Assembly: GCF_021462225.1 (NCBI RefSeq) | Contig: NC_061816.1 | Span: 4,025,854 to 4,089,853, forward strand | Source of the DNA: Girardinichthys multiradiatus | Taxonomy: Eukaryota; Chordata; Actinopteri; Cyprinodontiformes; Goodeidae | Direction: 5' to 3' | DNA: 64,000 nucleotides | Shown here: positions 12,907-23,439 of the stretch, in pieces | How positions within the stretch are numbered: position 1 is the stretch's first letter | How the letters are laid out: each line of letters starts with the position of its first letter | Program-made: the position numbers and the translations under genes | Notes under the pieces: model-generated | Told to the model about the DNA's origin: nothing | The model's input: only the letters and a program-made list of their open reading frames with translations | Database searches by the model: none

Positions 12907-13061
12907 CCGCTGTCTATATTCTTCATGGAGGAACTTACACCCCTTGTCCAGTTTATTTGTTCATGAATTCACCACTGCGATTGTCTCCGCATCAGCGAAT
13001 GAAAAGGCTGGCAAATTCAGCAACTTTGTTTTGAGCAATAATAAGCGCATTTGCCTTCTTA

Positions 13062-13301
13062 NNNNNNNNNNNNNNNNNNNNNNNNNNNNNNNNNNNNNNN
13101 NNNNNNNNNNNNNNNNNNNNNNNNNNNNNNNNNNNNNNNNNNNNNNNNNNNNNNNNNNNNNNNNNNNNNNNNNNNNNNNNNNNNNNNNNNNNNNNNNNNN
13201 NNNNNNNNNNNNNNNNNNNNNNNNNNNNNNNNNNNNNNNNNNNNNNNNNNNNNNNNNNNNNNNNNNNNNNNNNNNNNNNNNNNNNNNNNNNNNNNNNNNN
13301 N
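13062..13301. other. assembly gap (240 N)
   Basis: Exactly 240 undetermined bases. The reading frames that run through them are artefacts. The gap separates the DIRS remnant side from the L1 remnant. Confidence 0.99.
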
Positions 13302-14455
13302 TTTTACCTCCTACTCTCAGACAAGCAGCTATCTCACTAATACCTAAACAGGGAAAAGAATCACATCTCTGCTCATCTTATTGGCCTATCTCGCTCCTGA
13401 ATGTGGACATGAAAATACTATCCAAAATTCTAGCAACTCAACTTGAAACCGTAATGCATAATGTGATCTCAGAAGATCATATGGGTTTCATAAAAAACGA
13501 CATTCCTTCACAAACGTGCGTCGCCTTCTTAACGTGGGGCTTTCCTCGGGCACACCGTCAATTCCAGAAGCTGTTGTCTCTTTGGATGCCAAAAAGGCTT
13601 TTGATCAAGTGGAGTGGCCTTATTTATTTTCAACCCTTAATAAATTTGGCTTTAACAATAACTTCATTTCTTGGATTCGGCTTCTCTACATTTCTATAGA
13701 GGCGTGCATATGCACTAACTCCCCAAGATCTCCTTTTTTTCCTCTGTTACGAGGTACTCGTCAAGGATGTCCGCTGTCACCCCTCCTTTTTGCACTGGCT
13801 ATGGAGCCGCTTTCAATAGCGCTGAAAACTGACAATAGAATTTTGGGCATTAGAAGGGCAGGGGTTGAGCATAAAGTTTCCCTATACGCAGATGATCTCT
13901 TGCATTATTTTTCAGACCTGGTTAGAACTATCCCTCTGGTGTTACATAAACTCGAAAACGTTGGACGTTTCACTGGGTATAAACTTAATATAGCAAAAGT
14001 GACTACAACAGCAAAATTGATGTTGCCCTCCAACTGGCCCTTCAATGTCGCCCTGGACAAATTTAAGTATTTAGGTATAAACATTTTGCAGACAATAACC
14101 TCTCTTTGACAATAACTTTGCCCTGCTCCTAGACAAGATCAAAGAGGATTTACAAAAGTGGGGTAAACTTCATATCACATTGGCAGGGAGGATACAATGC
14201 ATACAGATGAGAATAGTACTACGTTTTCTATGTTTCAATGTCTCCCGCTATTTTTGCCTAAATCATTTTTTATTAATGTCAATGCAACACTCTCATCATT
14301 CATTTGGGGGAATAAGCCTCCTAGTCTCCAAATATCCTTACTGCAGAGACCAAGAGTGGGGGGGGGATTGGGATTGCCTGATTTACAGCACTATTACTGG
14401 AAATGTAACATGCACAAGATTGTGTATTGGGCTTTCTACCCTAAAACACAATAGT
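13302..14455 (+). mobile_element. L1/Tx1-like LINE, reverse transcriptase remnant
   Basis: Blocks in order across three frames: LPPTLRQAAISLIPKQGK and SSYWPISLLNVDMKILSK (13302-13500), then EAVVSLDAKKAFDQVEWPYL, RGTRQGCPLSPLLFALAMEP and KVSLYADDLLHYF (13516-14109), where YADD is the catalytic box of reverse transcriptase, then FLPKSFFINVNATLSSFIWG and the GGGLGLPDLQHYYW block (14197-14454). The SLDAKKAFDxVEW and RGTRQGCPLSP wording is typical of fish L1. At least two frame shifts disable it; the endonuclease is absent or in the gap. Confidence 0.85.
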
Positions 14456-14489
14456 GTCAGATGGAGTTAAGTTCTTGGCACTACGCTAG

Positions 14490-14750
14490 GGATTATTGGG
14501 AAACTTTTATTGATTTTATGGGTGCTGACAACAGAGTGAAAGGATGTAGAGATGTGCTTGATACTTTCACCAGGTCGGCTGAGAAAGATAATCACACAAT
14601 CAAGAAACGATTGGCTAAAGTTTGTGCTGATACAAAAATGAAGTGGCTGGATGCGCTATCCATGGTGATGTTTAACATCAGATCATCACCCACTGAGCTC
14701 ATGGGTTTAACTCTACATCAGCTGCTGACAGGAAGAACCATACCCTGACC
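14490..14750 (+). mobile_element. endogenous retrovirus integrase remnant
   Basis: One open frame covers part of an integrase: a CRDVLDTFTR block, a short middle, then KMKWLDALSMVMFNIRSSP and the GLTLHQLLTGR end typical of gamma/epsilon-type integrases. The segment that should hold the middle of the catalytic core, with its second acidic residue, is missing. The copy at 39950-40204 lacks the same part. No flanking protease or reverse transcriptase was seen, so the provirus is a fragment and cannot act. Confidence 0.7.
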
Positions 14751-15730
14751 TTTCACCTCCTCTCTTCAGTCGGGGTGTGAACCCACTCTGGATTCACAGA
14801 GAGAGCAACTGACATGTTCAAAGATTTTAATCTGCTGTGAAGATTTGTCTCATAAAACACAGGAGGCTCTAACCAAAGAACCAACAGGAGAAACAAACAG
14901 AACTGTGGATGAGGACAAAACTAAGGTAAGAAGATCATATTGCAGGAAAGGAGAGCAGTCCTCCGAAAGAAACCTCAGAGAAATCAGAAAGCACCAAAGG
15001 AAGAACATATGAATAGGTTCAATTGGATATCTTTTGACTTAACATTTCATTTCCAGCCAATACATCATAAATGTGCTTGTGAAACTAAATTAATTTATTC
15101 CAGTGAACATAACGTCAAAAGGTAAGATTAACTCATCTTTTTAATTTCAACTAACAAAATACAATTGTGTGGAACCTGTTTCATACATTTTGAGTGGGCT
15201 GGGTTACTTCAACAGAGGGAACGTGATAAAGAAATAAACAATAAAAATTATATTTGTCGGGTTAAAGCTTGAAGGAGTATGTCCTGGTAAATTTGAAATA
15301 AGGTCACAAAATCAAAAATCCCAGGTGAGAAGGATTTCTAAAGTAAAATTGAATAATGAACAAACAAATGTTTACTTTTGTGAATGTGGGAAATTGTAGA
15401 ATAAATTGCATGAAGGGTTAAATGACTGTTCAACTATTTAATCAATTCAAATAACTTCATGAATAGAAATTATAACTTCCTATTTGCTTCTGAGTTATTT
15501 ATTTATGGATGATGTTGTTTACAACTTAGATTGTAAATTAACTTGATTCAAGGCCTTGAACTTTTACTTGCTGCTGAACAGAACTGATTTATGGGGAATA
15601 ATTGCTTTGGGGGTGACTACCTATTGACTGGACAGGAAAGAATTTACCTGGTTTCCCTCTCCATCCAGGATGCCCTGACACCGATTGGCCTACTTCGTCA
15701 GGGGAACCTTTCAGAAAATGTGTTTTTGAA
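14751..15730. other. AT-rich retroviral interior, unassigned
   Basis: Lies between integrase and env-like remnants and is probably decayed env surface-unit sequence, judged only from position. No frame has a recognisable motif. A small frame at 14940-15125 is basic at its start but unassigned. Confidence 0.35.
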
Positions 15731-15734
15731 TTTG

Positions 15735-16290
15735 ATATGTCTGCTAGAATACAAACTGCTTCCTCTTAGAACCGATTCTAATCTTTTAAATGACACCACG
15801 GCAAAACAGGAGAGACAGCTGAAGGCTGTGTGAACAGGATGTTGAAATTATTTCTTGTCAAATTAGAATAGCTTTGGATATGATCCTAGCAAAAGAAGGA
15901 AGGTTGTGTGGTGTTTTTGGAGAGGTTTGTTGTTCTTTTACTCCCAAAAATTACAGATGGATCTCTAATGAAGGCCCTAAATGACTTGCAATCACTGTCC
16001 ATTGAATTAAAATCGTACTCAGGAATCGATGAACAATTCACAAACATGTTTGAGATGTGGTTTAGAAAATGGGAAAACCTACTGGTGAGTATATTCACTT
16101 CATTGACTGTTGTGGTGATCGCAGCTTGTGTTTGCTGTTGTGCAACGTGTATTCGAGCTCTCATCCTCAGGTGTAACGATCGTGTGATTGGTTCCAGTGA
16201 TACCAGAGGTTTGAGATTACCAGAATATCAAAGGGATGTGGTGCCAGAGCACACTGATGTTGTCCACTTAATATTTAAGCACAAGTGATG
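15735..16290 (+). mobile_element. endogenous retrovirus env transmembrane-subunit remnant
   Basis: One frame shows a CX6CC motif (Cys codons at 15907, 15928 and 15931), the disulfide motif of gamma-type retroviral transmembrane subunits. A second frame (15908-16288) carries the following helix, then WFRKWENLL, a hydrophobic span SIFTSLTVVVIAACVCCC and a cytoplasmic tail. The motif and the membrane span are in different frames, so a shift near 15934-15950 separates them. Upstream, stops interrupt the heptad-repeat part. This is a broken relic next to the integrase piece. Confidence 0.65.
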
Positions 16291-17041
16291 ATGTGGATCT
16301 CATGGAACCAAACCAAAGTGATGGAGAAATTATGATACTGTGCTCTGAGGAGGAGGACCAGACGACTGTAATAGATAATTGAACAGGGTTTACGACTCAG
16401 GGCCTACAATATACTGATACACATTGTGCTGCTCATTTCTGTTGTGCTTCTAGCTTATTATTATTTTTGTTGTTTTAAAAATTTCAACAGGGCATTATTT
16501 TCTATTTGCGATGTTTTAATCATTTAAATTTCAGACACACATCAGCATAGGTCTGTTCTATGGGAAACAGAGGGGGTGCACACACTGAGGGCTGCAGGCC
16601 TTAGTTATGTGACGGACGGAAGAAACTGCCTCCCATATTCTAGCTTAGGTCTATATGCACTAGACACATTGATTGATGTGAGGTGGGTTTTTCCCACCTC
16701 AACAGGGGGATTTTTATGGATGTATGATTCTGTGGCCTTTTTCTAATTATCTCTTTGGTGCCTTAATTAAATATATCTGCCCTTGTTGCTTATCTGCCGC
16801 ACCGCTCACTGCTACAGCTTACACAACATCCTTAGGTGCATGACTACAACCATGGGTTTCATGGACTCAGGGGGTCCGGGAGTGCCAACAGCATGTCAGA
16901 TGCAAATAGTTAAGGGGTTGGGCCCCTCAAATCAAGGGTGTAAGAAAGAGGGGGCCGTGATCAGGCTCACTGGAAGAGCAGTGTTAAAGGGGACATATGC
17001 AAAATCCCCTTTTTTGGCCATTAAATACATTTCGCCAGTCT
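16291..17041. other. retroviral 3' flank and unassigned DNA
   Basis: A purine-rich 'aacaggggga' at about 16702 could be a polypurine tract preceding an LTR, but no matching second LTR was found. 16985-17030 ('ttaaaggggacatatgcaaaa') resembles a widespread fish repeat end. The 86-codon frame at 16783 has no family signature. Confidence 0.3.
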
Positions 17042-17152
17042 AATTTCTTCCTCCTTTTTGTGAAGCTAATCTACTTTTGATCATAAAAGACAACCAGATG
17101 CACCAGACTGTTAGCTGCCAGACAGGAGACACACACACAAACAAATCCTTAC

Positions 17153-17338
17153 TCTTGATAGGAGCTGCAGTTAATGGAAACCTGGTATCAGTCTCCTCCT
17201 TCACAGTGAGCTGCTCTCCTTCCTGACTGGTCCAGAGTTCCTCCTGTTCCTCCTTTATCTGGAGGGACTCTGGCTCCTGCTGATCCACATCAGGACTCTG
17301 TTCTTCAGGAGCCTCTTCTTTAACATCTGCTGGCAGCA
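17153..17338 (-). pseudogene. zinc-finger gene amino-terminal exon, copy A
   Basis: A 186-bp exon bounded on the minus strand by 'gtgtttcag' and by a gtaagg donor encodes LPADVKEEAPEEQSPDVDQQ followed by LQIKEEQEELWTSQEGEQL and TDTRFPLTAAPIK. This is the same acidic region that starts the two zinc-finger genes at 29.4 and 62.9 kb. The splice boundaries look intact, but no finger array lies downstream on the minus strand before 16.3 kb; retroviral debris occupies that place. It is probably an orphaned exon of a duplicated gene. Copy B at 33.7-33.9 kb differs by very few bases. Confidence 0.7.
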
Positions 17339-18000
17339 CTGAAACACATTACATGCATTATGAACAACTTTAACTTCATGTTTCTAAGCTGGTAAAGATT
17401 CACATTAGAGAAAAACATCTGATCAGCAGTGTAGAGAAAACTGAACCTCAAGAACTGACAGTTTAGGTCATGTGCAGAATCTCATATTTAACCCCTGAAT
17501 TAAATCACTATTATATAAAACATAATTGCCTGAGTTTTGATGTGAAGGAGTTGGTTTGTGAAGTAGAGATTGTTCATTGAATATAGTACAGACAGCTGAT
17601 ATAGCAACATTTAGATATTTAGTATGAGGATAAGACAAAGGAGACATAATATAGCATAAATCAACCAGTACATTGCAGCAACTTGTTCCCTAAACAATTC
17701 TTGGTATGTGTAAAATACGCATCAAGCAACATTAGTGGGCAGTTTCTGAGGGAAATGCATCAAAACCCATCAGATCTTTTCTATTTTATGATCAGTTTTA
17801 ATTATCAATTAACACTTTATATCAATGAGGGTTATTAATCAATGAAGGGAACACGTGTTACTCCATGCTTGTGGCTTTATGTTCAGAATATTTGACGTGC
17901 AAACGATAGTTTAATATGCACTGAAGGAGCTTTCTCTACATCAGCAACAAGAAGATTACAGAACAGTTTCTGGTTACTTTATTGAACTTCATATTCATCC
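17339..18000 (-). repeat. duplicated zinc-finger intron segment, copy A
   Basis: Colinear with 33898-34575, with long identical stretches (for example around 17400-17530) and several small indels. AT-rich and non-coding. With the exon it forms one arm of a local segmental duplication. Confidence 0.75.
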
Positions 18001-18005
18001 CCTTA

Positions 18006-18052
18006 AACTAGGGTCTACAACCTTTACAATAAAAAGGTTGTAGACCCTAGTT
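18006..18052. repeat. perfect 20-bp hairpin, 7-base loop
   Basis: Left arm 18006-18025 (aactagggtctacaaccttt) is the exact reverse complement of 18033-18052. The paralogous place at about 34568 has only a diverged version of the left arm, so the second arm was made after the duplication, for example by template switching, or arrived with the Tc1 fragment that begins here. Confidence 0.9.
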
Positions 18053-18053
18053 G

Positions 18054-18346
18054 TAGGTTCTTCAAAGTAGCCACCTTTTGCTTTGATTACTGCTCCACAC
18101 ACTCTTGGCATTCTGTTGATGAGCTTCAAGAGGTAGTCACCTGAAATGGTTTTCTCTTCACAGGTGTGCCCTGTCAGGTTTAATAAGTGGGATTTCAAGC
18201 CTTATAAATGGGGTTGGGACCATCAGTTGTGTTGTGCAGGAGGTGGATACAGTATACAGCTGATAGTCCTACTGAATAGACTGTTAGAATTTGTATTATG
18301 GCAAGAATGAGAAGGTGTGTCTAAACTTTTGGTCTGTACTGTGTGT
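18054..18346 (-). mobile_element. Tc1-like transposon remnant
   Basis: On the minus strand it encodes KAKGGYFEEPTTRVYN, the very end of a Tc1 transposase, preceded by the INRMPRVCGAVI block. The right end carries 'agaaggtgtgtctaaacttttggtctgtactgt', the reverse of the terminal repeat also seen at 49556. The catalytic part is absent. It interrupts the duplicated zinc-finger intron, since copy B lacks it. Confidence 0.75.
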
Positions 18347-18347
18347 G

Positions 18348-18379
<32 letters not shown>

Positions 18380-18394
18380 TATATATACACACAT
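18340..18394. repeat. (GT)n/(AT)n microsatellite
   Basis: Compound run of gtgtgt, atatat, acacac and atatat units adjoining the Tc1 terminal repeat. Confidence 0.95.
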
Positions 18395-18408
18395 CCATTG
18401 ACCTATAT

Positions 18409-18830
18409 CGGCTCACTTCACCGCAGTTAGATGATCCTCTGTCGTTTCAAACTCTAATATTTCTGAGCTGGGCTCCAGAAGCTCCTGCTGATGTTTCACT
18501 ATCCTAACAACGAGTTCTAATTCAGAGGAATAATCCACCAGCAGACTGAAAACGGCTCCTAAACTTTAACTACCATCCACACAGTTGGCATGAAGAAGGA
18601 AACATCCAAACCTAATCTGGGCTGGAAAACATCATCCATCATCTGGTGTCTCTTCCTCTGCTGCGTCCTGCCGCTGTTTGAGCTCCTGCTTCCCTCCAGT
18701 TTCTTTGACCAGATGTTCCTCAAGCTGCTGGACTTCTTTCCAGAGTTCATCAACTGCTGCTGATGCAGCTCTCTTACAGCTTTATCAACACTCCCGCTTC
18801 TGGGCTGCTGACGAACAGGGAACAAAGGAT
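18409..18830 (-). pseudogene. zinc-finger gene 5' exon region, copy A
   Basis: Colinear with 37984-38388 (405 bp). The length difference is exactly one 17-bp insertion, 'agctgcatcagcagcag'-like, at about 18757-18774. In copy B this stretch encodes, on the minus strand, a coiled-coil-like ELWKEVQQLEEHLVKETG; in copy A the insertion shifts the frame. The position upstream of exon 17153-17338 suggests the first exon and 5' UTR of the same zinc-finger gene. No strong ATG was identified in the coiled-coil frame, so its coding status is open. Confidence 0.45.
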
Positions 18831-18965
18831 AAATGCTGCGGAACCTCGGAAGTCGGAACTGGGACGTCGGAACTTACGTCATTTCCGGGTTGTAGCGTTC
18901 CAGTTTCCTGCTTGTTTTCGTTCGTATTGCTAACAACTGTAACAGCAGCCTTACAACAATAACAC
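18831..18965 (-). promoter_or_regulatory. candidate CpG-rich promoter, copy A
   Basis: CpG-rich for this AT-rich window, with ATTTCCGG (18881-18888, ETS-like) and TTACGTCA (18874-18881, CRE-like). It starts exactly where similarity between copies A and B stops, so it would drive the copy A 5' exon on the minus strand. Evidence is motif-level only. Confidence 0.4.
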
Positions 18966-19630
18966 TGATCTACGCGCTATTTCGTGCATATAAACAGCGT
19001 TGAAACATCTCGTCTTATAAACACTGAAAGTAGTTCGTCTACAACTGACTAAATGTTGCATAAAGTCCCAGAAATTTGGATATTTGGATTCGCAATTGAG
19101 AGATAACAGTTAAACTCTTAAAGTGGTTGGAAATCCACAATACTGCTTGAACCAGAACATTTATTGTTTTTCTAAATCTGGTGCCCCAACGTGGCCTTGG
19201 TAGATTCTGCTAAGTTGCTGTCGACAAAATATCTCCTGGATGTTATGTAAACATGGCGCTCTTTCCCAGCACCCCCTGACAGCTGTGACCCAGATAAAAC
19301 TTTGCGGCCGATTGAGAAAACTTCCATCTCTCTCCTCAAGGACAATGGCGACTATCTGTGTTGACAGTCTAGTTCTTGCACACACACTCAGTTATATATT
19401 AGCACATCCAGGATTCCAACTGCGGTCAAGTGAGCTGACACCAGCTCTCTCTTAAAGATCAGCGTCGCGCATACAAGGTGCATTACGGTAATGGAGCAGA
19501 AAGGATCAGATCCTGGCAACGGTTGAGAAAATAAGAGGAAAACAGAAAGTAACCCACAGAAAATTTATATTAATTACCTTTTTACAACTTTCACATTCAT
19601 GTTTTATATAAAAGAATACATATTTAATAT
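18966..19630. other. unassigned DNA
   Basis: No gene recognised. Small frames on both strands at 19161-19455 overlap each other and lack motifs. 19181-19196 (ctggtgccccaacgtgg) resembles a retroviral primer-binding site but has no LTR-like end before it. Confidence 0.3.
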
Positions 19631-20032
19631 TTTACTGTGCAGTTTTGGATAAATACCTTGTCAAAGTACCTCAAAATGATCATCTAGTATATGCTTCAGG
19701 AATTTATTTCTCCAAAACCATGAGAGGTGACAGCACAATCTCTTTAGATTATAGTAAAGGATCATCTATACTATAACCAGAATAAGTATTTCATAATTTT
19801 ACAGTACAGTTTTGGAAAAATACCTTGTCAAAGTACCTCAAAATGATCATCTAGTATATACTTCTCGCCCACTTTCAGGAATTTATTTCTCCAAAACCAT
19901 GAGAGGTGACAACACAATATCTTTGGGTTATATTAGAGGATCATCTAAACTATAACCAGAATTAGTATATCATAATTTCACTTGAGATTTTTGGAGAAAT
20001 ACACAACTACCCCATCAAAGTACCACAAAAGC
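19631..20032. repeat. tandem repeat, about 2.3 units of 167-181 bp
   Basis: Unit 1 (19631-19797) and unit 2 (19798-19977) share 'accttgtcaaagtacctcaa' and 'gaatttatttctccaaaacc'. A partial third unit starts near 19978. Unit 2 has about 14 extra bases (cgcccac region). Non-coding and AT-rich. Confidence 0.85.
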
Positions 20033-20049
20033 TTCTTTTTGGTAAGGTC

Positions 20050-20187
20050 AATGAGGTCCATCATCTGAAACAGTGGTGGTCAGTGGATTACATGAGGTCC
20101 AGGACAACTGAACACACTCTACACACTATGTATGCTGTGGGAAGTGGTGGAGGGTCTGGACAGCTTAAAGTGAAGTGCAAGAGCATC
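20050..20187 (+). mobile_element. LINE remnant, left of the DD36E insertion
   Basis: Continuous in frame and sense with the LINE piece at 21460-21835 once the transposon between them is disregarded. Includes the lead-in to the 'RISSDFSWTGN' stretch that spans the insertion. No catalytic motif in this part. Confidence 0.5.
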
Positions 20188-21459
20188 TACAGGGGTTGGA
20201 CAATGAAACTGAAACACCTGTCATTTTAGTGTGGGAGGTTTCATGGCTAAATTGGACCAGCCTGGTAGCCAGTCTTCATTGATTGCACATTGCACCAGTA
20301 AGAGCTGAGTGTGAAGGTTCAATTAGCAGGGTAAGAGCACAGTTTTGCTCAAAATATTGAAATGCACACAACATTATGGGTGACATACCAGAGTTCAGAT
20401 GAGGACAAATTGTTGGTGCATGTCTTGCTGGCGCATCTGTGACCAAGACAGCAAGTCTTTGTGATGTATCAAGAGCCACGGTATCCAGGGTAATGTCAGC
20501 ATACCACCAAGAAGGACGAACAACATCCAACAGGATTAACTGTGGATGCAAGAGGAAGCTGTCTGAAAGGGATGTTCGGGTGCTAACCCGGATTGTATCC
20601 AAAAAACATAAAACCACGGCTCCCCAAATCACGGCAGAATTAAATGTGCATCTCAACTCTCCTGTTTCCACCAGAACTGTCCGTCAGGAGCTCCACAGGG
20701 TCAATATACACGGCCGGGCTGCTATAGCCAAACCTTTGGTCACTCATGCCAATGCCAAACGTCGGTTTCAATGGTGCAAGGAGAGCAAATCTTGGGCTGT
20801 GGACAATGTGAAACATGTATTGTTCTCTGATGAGTCCACCTTTACTGTTTTCCCCACATCCGGGAGAGTTACGGTGTGGAGAAGCGCCAAAGAAGCGTAC
20901 CACCCAGACTGTTGCATGCCCAGAGTGAAGCATGGGGGTGGATCAGTGATGCTTTGGGCTGCCATATCATGGCATTCCCTTGGCCCAATACTTGTGCTAG
21001 ATGGGCGCGTCACTGCCAAGGATTACCAAACCATTCTTGAGGACCATGTGCATCCAATGGTTCAAACATTGTATCCTGAAGGCGGTGCCGTGCATCAGGA
21101 TGATAATGCACCAATACACACAGCAAGACTGGTGAAAGATTGGTTTGATGAACATGAAAGTGAAGTTGAACATCTCCCATGGCCTGCACAGTCACCAGAT
21201 CTAAATATTATTGAGCCACTTTGGGGTGTTTTGGAGGAACGAGTCAGGAAACGTTTTCCACCACCAGTATCACGTAGTGACCTGGCCACTATTCTGCAAG
21301 AAGAATGGCTTAAAATCCCTCTGACCACTGTGCAGGACTTTGTATGTCATTCCCAAGACGAAGTGATTCTGTATTGCTGTAAATTGAGGCCCTACACCAT
21401 ACTAATAAATTATTGTGGTCTAAAACCAGGTGCTTCAGTTTCATTGTCCAACCCCTGTA
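20188..21459 (+). mobile_element. Tc1/mariner-superfamily element with DD36E spacing, copy 1
   Basis: Terminal inverted repeats 'caggggttggacaatgaaac' and its complement sit inside TA dinucleotides at 20188 and 21458, giving 1272 bp. It contains one transposase gene. Its insertion splits a LINE. A second copy lies at 55401-56657 on the other strand. DD36E spacing is the signature of the reported Incomer group of Tc1/mariner elements; assignment to it is inference. Confidence 0.85.
20376..21405 (+). pseudogene. DD36E transposase, near-intact
   Basis: Cut-and-paste transposase. An amino-terminal helix-turn-helix (KTASLCDVSRATVSRVMSAY) is followed by a second DNA-binding helix region (KHKTTAPQITAELNVHL). 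The catalytic domain has Asp at 20829-20831 (LFSDES), Asp at 21102-21104 (QDDNAP) and Glu at 21213-21215 (DLNIIEPLW): 36 residues lie between the last two. All three catalytic residues are present. Lesions: starting at the conserved ATG 20376, codon 9 is TGA (20400-20402), where copy 2 reads AAA-AGA; and one extra T near 21343 shifts the last 20 or so codons. The open part is read from about 20439. Probably inactive, only two small lesions away from the family sequence. Confidence 0.8.
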
Positions 21460-21835
21460 GATCTCCTCTGACTTCTCCTGGACTGGAAACGCCCCTCGCC
21501 TGTTGAAGAAGGTACAACAGCTCTTCTTCATCAGGAAATGAAAACAGACTCTTCTCTCTTCTCAGCTGCTTACAAATGTCTACAGGGCCACGATGGAAAG
21601 TACTCTGTGTCTCACCATGACAGTGTGGTGTGGGAACTGCACAGGAGAGGAAGGAAGTATCACGGGTGGTGAGGACAGCACCCAGGATTATAGGATGCCG
21701 TCTGCCCGACATGGACTCTGTTTATACTACACAATTTCAGAGGAAGGCCAGTCGCATCGCAAAAGAGCCCTCCCATCCAATGCTACAAGCTGGTTGTCCC
21801 ACTTCCATCAGGGAAATTGAACAGCTGCATTAAAT
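21460..21835 (+). mobile_element. L2/Rex-like LINE reverse transcriptase C-terminal remnant
   Basis: Two overlapping frames carry a Rex/L2-like carboxyl part: LLTNVYRATMESTLC and TVWCGNC in one, QERKEVSRVVRTAPRIIG, RLPDMDSVY and RKASRIAKEPSHP in the other, so a frame shift lies near 21650. This region follows the reverse transcriptase core in those LINEs. It continues the fragment at 20050-20187 across the transposon insertion. Confidence 0.75.
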
Positions 21836-23439
21836 CCAGACCAAACACACTTAAAACAGTTTCTTTCACAAAACTATGAAGGATAGAATAGAAAGTGATG
21901 GATTATATTATTATATAATATTATGTTTTGTGAATTGGCGCTATATAAACTGAATTAAACTGAAATTTCTAACAGCTGAAGATCTACTTAAAAGAATCAA
22001 TATGTAATTAAATGGAAAATTGGAAGTCTACAAGCCACTTTATTTTGACACTGATTCAATTAAAATCAATGCATTCAATTATAACTACATCACTTACAGT
22101 TAAAGAAATCAGCTAAAGTTCCTTAACACATTCATCTATATTTAATGTAGGGATCTTCAGTTTAATTCAACCTTGCTTTTATTGCTCCTTTTAAAACCAA
22201 GACAAAAACAAAGATACTGCAGTAAAACTAAACCAAATAATACAGGAGCCAGGAAAGATTAAAATAACTCCATTTAAAGTTAGATCAATTTGCCAAGAAA
22301 AATGTAAAACAACCATGATTAAAGTAAAAATAGGACAAAAAGTTAAAAACTAAAAGATAATGCACAGTGCATTTTTTCAACTGCTAATCAACATGAAGTC
22401 AGCAGTTATTATTAATAAAAGGTATGACTTCATGACAGAGGTTTGTCATAAATGAAGCAGGTAGGGTAAAAGTGAGATGCCGGAGGTCCAAGTTGGGACG
22501 ACATGCGGCCAGAAAAGTACAACTGCAGTCCTTCAGCGGCTGAATGTGGGAGTGAGGTCTTCCTACATGGAATCAAATGTTGTGATTATCAGCAAAAAAA
22601 CTATAACCAATAATAGTGCCAAACCTGCCATTTGTGACTTTAGAAACTTAATACAAACTCCATCTAGAGGTGCAACTTTAAGTTTTGTAAGGAGGTTTGT
22701 CAAAGTGGAGTTCAGTGTTTTGTTGCTTCTGAGGCAAAAGAAGAGAAGAGATAGCTCCTGATTGGATTAGAACCCAATAAAATATTACACTGAATGAAGC
22801 ATTATTCCTTGTTTTGTCACGGATGTCTGTAAACAGTAAATTATTACAGTTAAAGTTAACAGAAAATGTGAGCCTCAGAATGTTTTTAATTGATATTACT
22901 GCATGGCAAACATAAATGCTGTTGTGCAATAATATGTTTAGGTTATTTAATATGTAATTAAATAACCATTCAGTCTATCAAGTATTGTCCTGTGAATACC
23001 AGCTGAATATGACTGTGGTACTAGAACGATAGATGAAAGAGGGATTTGAGCACTGGCATTACTGAACAACAAACTCTGCACACATATGGAATCAATTCAC
23101 AACAACTTCTCTTCAAAAAGTAAGAATTTATTAACAAAAACAATTAAACTCCAAGTTAAAATATTTAAATTTACAAAATACTAGACTAGAACCATTCAAC
23201 TAAAACTACCACACAAAATGAATGAATACAGAAACTAATGACACTATATAGAAATAACAAGGGAAATGGGGACCAATACAATTGATGCAATAATATCACA
23301 GGTCAGTGTTGATATGTTTAAGAACCAAGATTTATTTTGAGGAATCTGGAAATGAGGTCAAATTAGTTTTAAAAGTTATTAAGGACAACAATTGGTATGT
23401 GTTCAAACAACCAGTCACAACACAAATCAGAAGGTAAGG
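21836..23439. other. AT-rich unassigned DNA with a LINE tail
   Basis: 21905-21960 ('gtgaattggcgctatataaa') matches the L2 3' end at 43.92 kb. The rest is AT-rich. Frames at 22477-22761 and 22678-22929 overlap on opposite strands and lack motifs. No gene recognised. Confidence 0.4.

Noticed and set aside
12571..12966. 131-codon plus-strand frame
   Set aside because: Antisense of the tyrosine-recombinase remnant; its protein has no known signature.
12944..13699. 251-codon frame across the gap
   Set aside because: Runs through 240 undetermined bases; only the part after 13302 is real L1 sequence.
16783..17043. 86-codon frame after the retroviral relic
   Set aside because: No motif, ends in a repeat fragment; not supported as a gene.
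19181..19196. Retroviral primer-binding-site-like ctggtgccccaacgtgg
   Set aside because: No LTR end precedes it and no gag follows; chance match.
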